The notes below the pieces were generated by a model that worked only from the letters and a program-made list of their open reading frames with translations, was not told the origin of the DNA and did no database searches. Below, in pieces: positions 29,827 through 38,805 of a stretch of DNA of 52,607 nucleotides. This stretch comes from a virus. A program made the translations under genes and the position numbers. Every line of letters starts with the position of its first letter. The stretch's first letter is position 1. The stretch is from IMG/VR virus record IMGVR_UViG_3300020055_000026, positions 1-52,607 of that record, one strand, 5' to 3'.

Positions 29827-30237
29827 ATGCCATATCAGATTTTATTTACAGATTATGTAAACAAGTTAGGCATAGTAGTAGAAGACGGAACTATCAATCA
29901 AGAAACCTCACTAAAATTACCAGGGCGAAATGCTACTGCTTACGGCACAGTAATTGCTGAAAACTTTTTACATTTATTAGAAAATTTTGCTGCTTCCACA
30001 GAGCCATCCGTTCCTGTTCAAGGACAGTTGTGGTATGACTCAGGTGATGACGCAGGAGAGCTAAGAGTTTATAACGGCACTGACTGGGTAACTGTAAATG
30101 GCGTAAACAAATCATTAGAGACTCCCACAAATCCTAGAGAAGGTGATTTGTGGATTGATAGAAACAATTTACAACTAATGATGTTTACGGGTGAAGAAAA
30201 AGGCGCTGAGTGGGTGTTGATTGGACCGCAATTCCAA
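29827..30237 (+). repeat. fibre attachment domain, copy 1 of 3
   Basis: N-terminal 137 residues of the collar fibre. Copies 2 (31964-32359) and 3 (34053-34440) start the next two genes. All three share VEDGTI/TDGVI, LKL.G.N..GYG, NEN/AENF..LLENFA, GQLW[YF]D and GD.W.D, in the same order. Each copy is itself a tandem of two LW.D...L....G..W units. Confidence 0.85.
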
Positions 30238-31959
30238 GGCGGTGTTGTAACAGGATCAACTCCAAAAGCAGTTGTTGGCATTGACGATAATACTTATAAT
30301 ATTTTACAAATAGACATCAATGCTATGCCAGCAATGATTATATCTACATATGAGTTTACACCTAAAGTAAAAATACCAGGTTTTGTTACATTATATCCTG
30401 GTATGAATATGAGCACAAGATATGAGCCAGGGCAAAAGCCACTAAAGTATTTTGGAGTATCTGAAAAAGCTGAAAGTCTTATCGTAAATAACCAATCAGT
30501 TCCTGCTGGTAACTTTATGCGTAAAGATGAGATTAGCTCAACTTCGTTTTATTTGAATGTACAACATGATACCGGAATCAATTATGGACTAAATGCTGCT
30601 CTTAATGTAGGCGTTGATGGACAAGTAGGTGTTGTAAAAAGTAAAGTAGCAGGTGCTGGAGTTGATATTAGAGTTCGAGGCGATTCCTCTGACTTGTATG
30701 CTGTTAGAGCTACATCAGCAGAGTCACCAGTAACATTTACACAAGTAATTAGAGTTGGTATCAACAACAGAAACCCATCTACTACATTAGATGTAGCAGG
30801 CGATGTAAGAATATCTATACCAGTAGAAGATGCAACACAAGGAAACTTAGTTATTGATAGCACTAAAGATAGTACCTTAATCAGCAATGGATCTATTGTA
30901 ACTGCTGGCGGTATTGGTGTTGCGAAAAGTATTACTATTGGTGAAAAACTTAAAGTTGGATTTTTGGGTGCTAGTTATAATGATGGTGAGATTGAAACAC
31001 GCAGAGTTATACCAGATAAAGACGCCTCACAAATTATTGACAAAGCAAATGATATGTCATACATTGGAACTAAGGATCTAAAGTATGGCGAGATACACGC
31101 TCAAAACTTTTATGGAGATTTGACAGGTACTGTAAATGGATCAGTATCAGGTAGAGCAGGTTCAGCAAATCAACTGGCAGCAGCAAGCACATTCTCATTC
31201 GCAGGTGATGTAGAGCTTGAAGATGAAGTTATATTTTTAGGTAAAGGCGGATTAGTTCCGTTTGTTACAAGACTTAGTAACGGATTTATATCGTCAAAAG
31301 AACCTGTGGAAGAGATACAAAGAGATGATGAGCTTCTAGTCAATAGAATTAGAACTGACATTGGTGTTAAAAAAGTAACAGTCCAAAAATTGCTTAGTGC
31401 GGTTCCAATTATGCCTATTGGTAGTATTGTTCCGTATGCAGGTGAAGAATCACCTCCAGGATGGCTGTTATGCGATGGACGAAAAGTGTTAAGATCAGAT
31501 TATGTAGAGTTATTTGAGACTATTGGATTTTTATATCAAGGTGGAGTAGCAAGCACAGATGGAATGTTTACTTTGCCAGACTTGAGAGGAAGATTTCCTT
31601 TAGGGATGCATAACATGGGCGGAATTGCTCCGTATGTTGAGGTTGTAGGAGAGTCTGCTGCTGAGGTGTTGGGAGCGCATGGCGGTGCTGATGAAGTAGA
31701 TATTTTAGAAGAAAATTTACCAGATCACAAGCATACCTTGTTCCACAATAATATGCAGTATTATGCTTTAGCTCAAAAGCAATATAACATTGCTGATTCT
31801 GAAGTAGATGATTATCACTTCTACACACAAACATCAGGATCATTAGATGGTGTTGGTATGAAGAATACGCAAGGTATAAAAACAACAGGATCTTTAGGGC
31901 AACCAATTAATAAAATGAATCCGTTTTTGACATTGAATTATATTATATACGCAGGATGA
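29827..31959 (+). CDS. short tail fibre with C-terminal tail-collar domain (gp10/gp12-like)
   Basis: Seen: 710 residues. Residues 1-137 form an attachment domain with ENFLHLLENFA, GQLWYD and GDLWID; the same domain starts the next two genes. The middle is fibre-like (repeated GDVRIS/GGIGVAKSI turns). Residues 529-600 (MPIGSIVPYAGEESPPGWLLCDG, then LPDLRGRFPLG) are a phage tail-collar domain, followed by an LPDHKH histidine pair and the usual NPFLTLNYIIYAG end. Known: this C-terminal layout is found in T4 gp12 and related trimeric receptor-binding fibres, where the His pair can hold a metal ion. Ribosome site GGAGAG. Probably the irreversible-attachment fibre. Confidence 0.85.
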   Translation: MPYQILFTDYVNKLGIVVEDGTINQETSLKLPGRNATAYGTVIAENFLHLLENFAASTEPSVPVQGQLWYDSGDDAGELRVYNGTDWVTVNGVNKSLETPTNPREGDLWIDRNNLQLMMFTGEEKGAEWVLIGPQFQGGVVTGSTPKAVVGIDDNTYNILQIDINAMPAMIISTYEFTPKVKIPGFVTLYPGMNMSTRYEPGQKPLKYFGVSEKAESLIVNNQSVPAGNFMRKDEISSTSFYLNVQHDTGINYGLNAALNVGVDGQVGVVKSKVAGAGVDIRVRGDSSDLYAVRATSAESPVTFTQVIRVGINNRNPSTTLDVAGDVRISIPVEDATQGNLVIDSTKDSTLISNGSIVTAGGIGVAKSITIGEKLKVGFLGASYNDGEIETRRVIPDKDASQIIDKANDMSYIGTKDLKYGEIHAQNFYGDLTGTVNGSVSGRAGSANQLAAASTFSFAGDVELEDEVIFLGKGGLVPFVTRLSNGFISSKEPVEEIQRDDELLVNRIRTDIGVKKVTVQKLLSAVPIMPIGSIVPYAGEESPPGWLLCDGRKVLRSDYVELFETIGFLYQGGVASTDGMFTLPDLRGRFPLGMHNMGGIAPYVEVVGESAAEVLGAHGGADEVDILEENLPDHKHTLFHNNMQYYALAQKQYNIADSEVDDYHFYTQTSGSLDGVGMKNTQGIKTTGSLGQPINKMNPFLTLNYIIYAG

Positions 31960-31963
31960 ATAA

Positions 31964-34012
31964 ATGAGTTATAGAATTAATAGAACTGATGGCGAGTTAC
32001 TAATTGACTTGACGGACGGCGTCATAGATAAGTCTGTAACGGATCTTACACTAATTGGTAAAAACTATAAAGGGTTTGGTGAATGGCTCAATGAAAACTT
32101 CATCAAACTACTAGAAAATTTTGCCTCTACATCACAGCCTCCCAATCCTCTGACTGGACAGTTGTGGTATGACAAGCAGGATCAAAGGCTAAAGATTTTT
32201 AATGGAACTTATTTTCGTTCAGCAACAGGCACTATAGTCAATAGCAGCCAGCCTACAAATTTAGTAGCTGGTGATATATGGATTGATAACGCAAATAATA
32301 GATTATACTTATACGATGGTGTAGATTTAACACTAGTAGGTCCTACTTATGATGTAGGACAAGGGCGTACAGGTTTTGAAGCTGATACACAATTAGATAT
32401 CAATAATACAGCACATACCATTATGAAAATGTTTATAGGTGGTAAATTAGCTGGAATATTAGCAACAGAGGAATTTTGGATACCATATGATCACATTATT
32501 CCTACTTTAGATCCAGACCCAGAGGATACTTTCAAACCACCACGACAAAGACTCAAAAAAGGTTTCAATGTTGTAGATAAAGAAGCAGAATCTGGTGTAG
32601 ATGGATTTTGGTGGCGGGGGACTTCGGATCAAACCAAGGCGTTACTTGATGATTACGGTAATAGAAAAGAGTCTAAGCACTTTTTGCCAACAGATGGAGA
32701 TGCTATTACAACAGGTTATATATCAATTAAGAACTCACAGGGTTTGATTATTGGTGTAGGTGATAGGCCTCATATTCAAACAAAAATATTTGGTAATACT
32801 ACTTACATGGATAATTTAGAGGTTGATGCGAACTTTAGCTTGAGAGTAAAAAATGCTCAATTTAAAAATAGTAACATTGAAGCATTTAGAGTTGATGCTT
32901 CAGAATATAAAGTGACGATGTTTGCTGATTTGCCTATTACATATCAGCCCTTAACTAATTTGTATGATTTTAGTTTATTGAGTGCTCGCCCTAAATTAGA
33001 GTTTTGGGGAGATGCCTTTTTAGCAGGTAATCAACACTTTGCTGGAAATGTCAGCATACAGGGCGATTTAGATGTTGCAGGTACTACAGTTTATGTTAAT
33101 ACTGAGAATTTGTTTATACAAGATAAGAATATTGAGTTAGCTATTGATTCTGATGGCAATATAGTAAATGATGCTTTTGTAGATGAAGGCGGGTTTATTC
33201 TAAAAAGTCTCGATGGCGATAAACAATTTTTATGGGATGTTACTTACAAAGCATGGGAAGCTAATCAGCATATAAATCTTATAGCTGGGCCTAGTATTAC
33301 CGATCCGTCTTTTATGATAGATGGTGTACCAATTTTATCAGCTACTGCTTTAGCAGCATCTGTAACAATAGCACCAGGTATGACAAAGCTAGGAACATTG
33401 ACTGACTTGACAGTTGATAATGTTTTTATAAACGAAAACAAAATAGAAACTGTAGGGGTTGGTGTATATGGACTTAAGATAGACCCAAAAGGTGATATTA
33501 GTGTAACATCACAGAAAATAGTTGATCTTGGGGATCCAGTCAATGACAAAGATGCTGCTCATAAACAGTATGTAGAAGAAACTATAGCAAGCCAAGGCGT
33601 TGTATTAGCATTTGACATCAATGGTTTGATGGTAGGTAACGATCCTCGAACAGCACCATATAATGCTGGTACGATTGAGAATGTAAGAATAATAGCAGAG
33701 CAGATGAGATCAGCTACATTAGTATTACCAGGAACAGTGCTAAAGGTGTTGGCAACATCTATCAAAGAGATTTCAGCTACAATTCCTGTAACAATTGGGT
33801 ATGGCGATGATACTACAATACAGTTATCTAAAGTAACAGTTAGAAATTTTGATAATACTGGGACAGTAAATGTTATTGAGGATATTGCAGCTAATAGTAC
33901 AAGTGATGGCGTTAGTGCGGACATCAGTTTTGAAGTTGATCGGTTTGTTTATAAATTTGAAAGCGATGGTTTTAACTGGATCAATCCTGAAGTAGAACAG
34001 TTAGTTATCTGA
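31964..34012 (+). CDS. tail fibre paralog 2
   Basis: Seen: 682 residues. The first 130 repeat the attachment domain of the preceding gene (ENFIKLLENFA, TGQLWYD, GDIWID, LVGP). Near residues 365-405 lies a fibre core found in many marine phage fibres (GDLDVAGTTVYVNTENLFIQ, ELAIDSDGN), and at about 517-545 the trimer-shaft motif DLGDPVNDKDAAHKQYV. The C-terminal 130 residues are beta-rich with no collar domain. Probably a long or side fibre subunit that shares the baseplate attachment site with its neighbours. It starts four bases after the first fibre gene, with AGGA as ribosome site. Confidence 0.75.
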   Translation: MSYRINRTDGELLIDLTDGVIDKSVTDLTLIGKNYKGFGEWLNENFIKLLENFASTSQPPNPLTGQLWYDKQDQRLKIFNGTYFRSATGTIVNSSQPTNLVAGDIWIDNANNRLYLYDGVDLTLVGPTYDVGQGRTGFEADTQLDINNTAHTIMKMFIGGKLAGILATEEFWIPYDHIIPTLDPDPEDTFKPPRQRLKKGFNVVDKEAESGVDGFWWRGTSDQTKALLDDYGNRKESKHFLPTDGDAITTGYISIKNSQGLIIGVGDRPHIQTKIFGNTTYMDNLEVDANFSLRVKNAQFKNSNIEAFRVDASEYKVTMFADLPITYQPLTNLYDFSLLSARPKLEFWGDAFLAGNQHFAGNVSIQGDLDVAGTTVYVNTENLFIQDKNIELAIDSDGNIVNDAFVDEGGFILKSLDGDKQFLWDVTYKAWEANQHINLIAGPSITDPSFMIDGVPILSATALAASVTIAPGMTKLGTLTDLTVDNVFINENKIETVGVGVYGLKIDPKGDISVTSQKIVDLGDPVNDKDAAHKQYVEETIASQGVVLAFDINGLMVGNDPRTAPYNAGTIENVRIIAEQMRSATLVLPGTVLKVLATSIKEISATIPVTIGYGDDTTIQLSKVTVRNFDNTGTVNVIEDIAANSTSDGVSADISFEVDRFVYKFESDGFNWINPEVEQLVI

Positions 34013-34017
34013 TTTGG

Positions 34018-34025
34018 GGTAAATA
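34018..34025 (+). promoter_or_regulatory. weak late-promoter-like element before fibre paralog 3
   Basis: GGTAAATA, one mismatch from NATAAATA, in the 40-base gap before the third fibre gene, followed by an AGGGG ribosome site. Suggestive only. Confidence 0.25.
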
Positions 34026-34052
34026 CAATATAATAGTTAGGGGTAACACAGA

Positions 34053-35597
34053 ATGGCGTATATTATTAATACATATAATACTGCTCAACTTACAGTAGTT
34101 GAAGATGGAACGATTGACCAAACTACTGATTTGAAGCTAGTAGGTAAAAATTATGCAGGTTACGGTGAGATACAAAATGAGAACTTTGTATTCTTGCTTG
34201 AAAACTTTGCTGGAAATAATGAGCCACCTAAAGCCTTACAAGGACAGCTTTGGTTTGATGCAGCTAATCTAAAGTTGAAATTTTGGGATGGCAGTAAGTG
34301 GCGTTTAGCAGGAGGTTCTGAAGTATCTGAAGTTCCCCCAGCTGGTTTGTCAGAAGGTGATTTTTGGTGGGATGATAAAAATGATCAACTTTACTGCTGG
34401 AATGGTGATGAATACATTTTAGTAGGACCACAAGGAGTTGGTGACAGTATTACAAGATTCCAAAGCCGTTCCATCAGAGATACGGCAGGAGTTTCTCGCC
34501 CAGTTATTTGCTCTGTAGTAGATGATGAAGTAATTCATATTATTAGCGGAGTTGATTTTACTATTGGGCCTGAAGACGCACCAAAATATCCAGGCTTTGA
34601 TGTAATTCACTCAGGGCTTACATTAAAAAATACAGTCCACTCAGCAGCAGGACAAACATCTACGCATCATAGATGGTGGGGTACTGCTACGAACGCAGAT
34701 AGATTAGGTGGTTATACACCAGATCAGTTTGTGCAAAAGACAGGGGCTACTTTTCCAAATATGGTAGGCTTTGGCGATGAAGGTGTTGCTATTGGCGATA
34801 GTAATGATTTACGATTGAAAATTATTAATGGCGATCAAGCACTTATTGCTAATGAGCAAGGTACAAATATGTACTTCCAAGTTAGAGATGTAAGTGGTAA
34901 TTTAAGAATGCCATTTAGATTAATTGATAACGCAATTCTTCCAGGATACGATGTAATGTTTAGTCCAGGATCATTGAGCGCTTCGTTTGCTTCCGCAGTA
35001 GGAAGATCAGTAGATGTTGGAAGTATATCATATCCATTCCAAAATATGTTTGCTACATCTTTTAAAGGAAATGCCGACACTGCATCTAAATTAGCGGTTG
35101 GCGCAACATATCATGAAGCATCAGCTACAGCACAAGCCAATTCAATCGCAGCAAGAAATGCGACAGGAGATTTGGTAGCAAATATTTTCCATGGTGTAGC
35201 AACCTCAGCTAGGTTTGCTGATTTAGCTGAAAAATATGAAGCTGATCAAGATTATTCACCAGGTACTGTATTAGTATATGGTGGATCAAAAGAAGTAACA
35301 ATGAGTACTCGAAAAAATGACAACAATGTTATTGGAGTTGTATCAACTAACCCGGCACATTTAATGAATGATGATATTGACGGTGTTGCTGTAGCATTAC
35401 GCGGAAGAGTCCCTTGTAAAGTTATTGGACCAGTGAAAAAAGGTGATTTTATCATTACATCTGATCGTCCAGGCGTTGGTAAAGCATTTAGCTTCCAAGA
35501 TACTGGATCAGTCAAACCAGATTTTTATGCCATTATTGGTAGAAGTTTAGAGGATAACAATTCAGAAGATATACGGTTAGTAGAAATAGTAGTATAA
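34053..35597 (+). CDS. tail fibre paralog 3 with possible maturation C-terminal domain
   Basis: Seen: 514 residues. The first 130 are the shared attachment domain (ENFVFLLENFA, QGQLWFD, GDFWWD, LVGP). A central beta part contains RWWGTATNADRLGGYTPDQF. The last 130 residues (from about 386: ARFADLAEKYEADQDYSPG, then NNVIGVVSTNPAHLMN and VALRGRVPCKV) resemble the C-terminal part of fibres that carry peptidase-G2-like self-cleaving chaperone domains. That resemblance is by pattern only, and the cleavage residues cannot be named. If correct, the C-terminus is removed after trimer folding. Confidence 0.75.
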   Translation: MAYIINTYNTAQLTVVEDGTIDQTTDLKLVGKNYAGYGEIQNENFVFLLENFAGNNEPPKALQGQLWFDAANLKLKFWDGSKWRLAGGSEVSEVPPAGLSEGDFWWDDKNDQLYCWNGDEYILVGPQGVGDSITRFQSRSIRDTAGVSRPVICSVVDDEVIHIISGVDFTIGPEDAPKYPGFDVIHSGLTLKNTVHSAAGQTSTHHRWWGTATNADRLGGYTPDQFVQKTGATFPNMVGFGDEGVAIGDSNDLRLKIINGDQALIANEQGTNMYFQVRDVSGNLRMPFRLIDNAILPGYDVMFSPGSLSASFASAVGRSVDVGSISYPFQNMFATSFKGNADTASKLAVGATYHEASATAQANSIAARNATGDLVANIFHGVATSARFADLAEKYEADQDYSPGTVLVYGGSKEVTMSTRKNDNNVIGVVSTNPAHLMNDDIDGVAVALRGRVPCKVIGPVKKGDFIITSDRPGVGKAFSFQDTGSVKPDFYAIIGRSLEDNNSEDIRLVEIVV

Positions 35598-35600
35598 ATA
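35593..35600 (+). promoter_or_regulatory. candidate late promoter, perfect TATAAATA
   Basis: Exact TATAAATA overlapping the stop of fibre paralog 3, 17 bases before the next ATG, with AAAGGA between. The spacing is the same as at 9412 and 29198. Strongest late-promoter candidate in the window. Confidence 0.6.
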
Positions 35601-35616
35601 AAGTAAAGGATTAAAA

Positions 35617-36594
35617 ATGCCAATTAACTATAAAGCTAGTGGTGCTACCATCTATGCCGAAGACTATAACAGGCTTCAAACTAAAGTTGCTGCTATACTT
35701 GGACAAGGTGGAGGTATTCACGGAGCAGATTATGGTTACGGACAAACTATAAAAAGTTCGCAAGTGTCAGCAGTTAATGATTTAGTAACTGTAGAGCAAA
35801 TGAACAATTTGCGACAAGATATAATGACTTGTTGGTTCCATCAGTCATCCGACGCATTCCCATTGTTATCAGTAGCTACAACAGATACCATTACTGCTGG
35901 AGCAGGAACTACATCAGCTATAATAGCAGAAGCAGTCAATAAAACTTATAATGATTATACTTGGGTAGTAAATAAAATTGATATTGATCGATTATCAGCT
36001 ACTCCTGGTGCTATGAATTTAGTGAATGATAAAGCATCAATGTCATTTAGTAATTGGAACTCATACAGAGTGCATGAAGTAGTTGTAACTTTTGTAGACT
36101 CTAATCATAAAAGATATTTTTTCAATAGTGGCGGAGAAATTAGACTTCAGTCACAACATATTGGATCTTTTTCATCAACGACTAAATCATATGTATGGCA
36201 GGAACTATTGTCATCGGCTGGAGTAACTAAGTTCGGTTATGATAATTATATTTCAGCAACATCAGCACCAAGTGTATTATTGCTAAAAAACCCAAATGCC
36301 TCGGCTGTATATGCTGAAAATTATTATAAGATATATTCTAGTTCTCCTTCAGCAAGCACATTATTATTTAAAATTGTGTTCAATGATGTTGATACTGGTG
36401 ATAGGCCAGTTAATTCTCCTCCAGGACCATATGGTGCTTTAGTAGATGAGAATGTTACTGGAACAACTAAGAGCACACTATCAATATATTATCCGTCCAT
36501 GACTTATGTCGATCCAAGAGCAACAGCAAATAGTTATACTGGTGTAACACTTACAGTACCAAATACAACATCTAGACAAGGAACATCCATCTAA
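35617..36594 (+). CDS. YGYGQ-type virion protein, copy 1 (putative fibre/adhesin)
   Basis: Seen: 325 residues. Pattern: INYKASGATIYAEDYN, YGYGQ (about 43-47), a MNNLRQDIMTCWFHQ helix (70-85), then beta-rich sequence with NWNSYRVHEVVVTF, a SNHKRYFFNSGGEIRL core and a STLSIYYPS end. A homologous gene follows directly. The CWFHQ motif and the FFN.GG core are shared. I know proteins of this pattern only as structural proteins in marine phages; the function is unresolved. No enzyme motif. Late promoter and AAAGGA site precede it. Confidence 0.6.
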   Translation: MPINYKASGATIYAEDYNRLQTKVAAILGQGGGIHGADYGYGQTIKSSQVSAVNDLVTVEQMNNLRQDIMTCWFHQSSDAFPLLSVATTDTITAGAGTTSAIIAEAVNKTYNDYTWVVNKIDIDRLSATPGAMNLVNDKASMSFSNWNSYRVHEVVVTFVDSNHKRYFFNSGGEIRLQSQHIGSFSSTTKSYVWQELLSSAGVTKFGYDNYISATSAPSVLLLKNPNASAVYAENYYKIYSSSPSASTLLFKIVFNDVDTGDRPVNSPPGPYGALVDENVTGTTKSTLSIYYPSMTYVDPRATANSYTGVTLTVPNTTSRQGTSI

Positions 36595-36603
36595 GAGATT
36601 ATT

Positions 36604-37500
36604 ATGCCAATATCAAGTAGAAATACAAGCCAGACTTTGTCAGCAACACATTACAATGAATTGAGGAATAAGATTGTAACAATTTTAGGAACTGGTTCAG
36701 GTAGCTATGGTTATGGACAAGGGACTACTAGCTCTACAGTTGCTGCAGGAGCAGGCGGTGGGCATGTATCAGCATCGCAAATGTCGCAACTAAGATCAGA
36801 CATTTATAAATGTTGGTTACATCAAACAGGATCAACTTTTAGCTTACAAGTACCAACAGGAGGTACTGATGTATATAGAGCAGGAGGCTCAGGAGATTCG
36901 GATTACCAAAAGACACATAATGCTTATATAGCAGCAATTAATTCTTGTGAGACTAATAGGTTAAATGCCAACCCAACGCAAATGACGCTAGTTACCGGTT
37001 TAGCAGGTAAATCAATTGGAGCTAATTGGAACACTTCTAGGGTTATAACACATACAGTAACTTTTTCAAACTCAAATCATAGGCGATGGTTTTTCAATGC
37101 AGGTGGATATATAAGATTTTCCATAGGAATGTCATATTCAGGATCTCAAACAAAGACACTTGATTGGGTGAATATATGTTCAAGATTTAATGGTTATACT
37201 TATGCCTATTCCCAATGGAATAATGGCTCAGGCACAGGAACACTTTCTACTTATACTGGCGGTAGTGCTAGCTCAGTATATAATGATAATTATGCAAATA
37301 TGGCAGTGTCATTCCCAAATGCAAATAGCATAACCTTTACACAAAATTATGTTGATGCTGATGTTGGAAGAAAATCTGGAAATCCATATTGGGTTGCAGC
37401 ATATGATGAGCAAGTGTTAGGTACTATAAACTCATCAGTGTCTGTTTATTATCCAACAGGGTCCTCATCAGTTTCATTAGCTCGCCCTTCAGTAGGATAA
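36604..37500 (+). CDS. YGYGQ-type virion protein, copy 2 (paralog of the preceding gene)
   Basis: Seen: 298 residues, starting 9 bases after its paralog. Shared elements in the same order: MPI start, LSATHYNELRNKI, YGYGQ, MSQLRSDIYKCWLHQ, NWNTSRVITHTVTF, SNHRRWFFNAGGYIRF, NYVDADVG and a SSVSVYYP end. The rest has diverged strongly, which suggests an old tandem duplication with separate binding partners. A beta-sandwich adhesin or decoration protein is likely; the target is unknown. Confidence 0.6.
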   Translation: MPISSRNTSQTLSATHYNELRNKIVTILGTGSGSYGYGQGTTSSTVAAGAGGGHVSASQMSQLRSDIYKCWLHQTGSTFSLQVPTGGTDVYRAGGSGDSDYQKTHNAYIAAINSCETNRLNANPTQMTLVTGLAGKSIGANWNTSRVITHTVTFSNSNHRRWFFNAGGYIRFSIGMSYSGSQTKTLDWVNICSRFNGYTYAYSQWNNGSGTGTLSTYTGGSASSVYNDNYANMAVSFPNANSITFTQNYVDADVGRKSGNPYWVAAYDEQVLGTINSSVSVYYPTGSSSVSLARPSVG

Positions 37501-37555
37501 CCACTTTTTATACTACCGTTTGTTGAATAAACTATATACATAAAAGGAGTTATGT

Positions 37556-37903
37556 ATGGACGAACGGCTAGAAAAAGCATTAGAGTTTTCCAATTTTATG
37601 GTTACTCTAAACAACCAAAAAAGAATTTTCCAAGAAACATACTATCAAGATATACTCCATTATCATAAAGGCGCTCAGTTTTCTGTAAATCAACAGTTAA
37701 TTTGTTTTGTCAAGATTATGCTAATGGAGGAGCAAGAGTCTGTAGTTTTAATTGACGATAATGATCGGCCCGTTGAGATTGAAGATTTGCAAGCGTTCTA
37801 TGATACAATTTTAAGTGTATATGTTGAAGCTAGTAATTCATATATGAGCAAATATAATCATCTAATCAAAAATAGATCAATAGAAAAAATGGTAGAACTA
37901 TGA
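37556..37903 (+). CDS. conserved small protein at the start of the modification operon (unknown function)
   Basis: Seen: 115 residues, largely helical and acidic, with an AAAAGGAG ribosome site. It has MDERLEKALEFSNFMVTLNNQ near the start, a central strand VVLIDDNDRPVEIEDL (about 65-80) and a C-terminal NRSIEKMVEL. No enzyme motif, signal peptide or membrane segment. Its stop overlaps the next start (ATGA), so it is translated with the glycosyltransferase genes. It may be a chaperone or adaptor for fibre proteins or for the enzymes downstream, but nothing in the sequence decides this. Confidence 0.6.
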   Translation: MDERLEKALEFSNFMVTLNNQKRIFQETYYQDILHYHKGAQFSVNQQLICFVKIMLMEEQESVVLIDDNDRPVEIEDLQAFYDTILSVYVEASNSYMSKYNHLIKNRSIEKMVEL

Positions 37904-38805
37904 AAAGTCGTGGGGCTCTTGTTGTAGCAAGAAATAACCCAAATATTGATTATTTAAAACAAGCAGCATTTCTAGCTCAAAGATTAGATCATTATTTAAA
38001 TATTCCTACATCAGTTATTACTGATAGCCCAGAATGGGTAGTGGTAAATGGTTATGCAGATATATTTGATAGAATTATACCAATCGTATGGGAAGATAAA
38101 GAATCATTACCAGGTAAAAATGTTATGGCTAGAACAAGCCCTCATTATACTTGGGAAAATGTTAGGCGATATTATGATGGTGTTTTGTCACATAAAGCAT
38201 TGCCATTTAAAAATGAAGCTAGAACTTCGGCATATGACGCTACACCATATGATGAAACAATTCTAATAGACAGTGATATGTTTATTATGAATGATGATTA
38301 TAAACATTGCTTTGAACAAGATCATAACTTTCTCATCTATGATAAAAGTTATGACTTAGCAGGGTTTAGAAACCCAATGGAATTTAAATATATTAGTCAG
38401 CCTAGTATTAAGTTTTATTGGGCAACAGTTGTGTTTTTTAGAAAGTCTAAAGAAAATGAGATCTTCTTTGAGTTGTTAAAGCACATACAAGATAACTGGT
38501 ATCATTATAGAGCTATTTTCCAAATACCAACAGCTTTATATCGTAATGATTTTGCATTTAGTATAGCAATTCATATTATGAACGGGTATGAAGAAGGAAC
38601 ATTTTCAATGCCAATGCCAGGCAAGTTATTTTTTACAGCAGATAAAGATATTCTATGGGATGCTGACAGGGATCGTATAAATTTTTTATTGGAAAAAGAA
38701 GATTATCCAGGAGAATATACAATATGCCAATGGCGTAATGAAAATATTCATGTTATGAATAAATTTAGTTTAGAACGATATATTGATAAGGTGTTGCATG
38801 TCTAA
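37900..38805 (+). CDS. glycosyltransferase-like protein A (GT-A fold)
   Basis: Seen: 301 residues. N-terminal Rossmann-like half (RGALVVARNN..., PTSVITDSPEW), then TPYDETILIDSDMF with the DxD-type motif D124-S-D126, which in GT-A enzymes binds metal and nucleotide sugar. The C-terminal half is aromatic-rich (IKFYWATVVFF, NWYHYRAIF). Its neighbour at 38798 has the same SPYDETIVLDAD pattern, so the two are paralogs. No membrane segment. It overlaps both neighbours (4 and 8 bases). Substrate and acceptor unknown; modifying fibres or host surface glycan is inference from position. A bacterial GT8-like assignment is possible. Confidence 0.65.
   Translation: MKSRGALVVARNNPNIDYLKQAAFLAQRLDHYLNIPTSVITDSPEWVVVNGYADIFDRIIPIVWEDKESLPGKNVMARTSPHYTWENVRRYYDGVLSHKALPFKNEARTSAYDATPYDETILIDSDMFIMNDDYKHCFEQDHNFLIYDKSYDLAGFRNPMEFKYISQPSIKFYWATVVFFRKSKENEIFFELLKHIQDNWYHYRAIFQIPTALYRNDFAFSIAIHIMNGYEEGTFSMPMPGKLFFTADKDILWDADRDRINFLLEKEDYPGEYTICQWRNENIHVMNKFSLERYIDKVLHV

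Noticed and set aside
33559-33924. Minus-strand frame of 121 codons inside fibre paralog 2
   Set aside because: Composition-driven shadow; low-complexity Ser/Val/Thr sequence with no start signal.
37501-37555. Terminator or promoter before the enzyme island
   Set aside because: No stem-loop with a T run and no NATAAATA; only the AAAAGGAG ribosome site of the next gene is clear.
38783-38797. Upstream start for glycosyltransferase-like B
   Set aside because: No ribosome site before it, and the five extra residues do not fit the strand that opens the domain; ATG 38798 follows AAGGTG.
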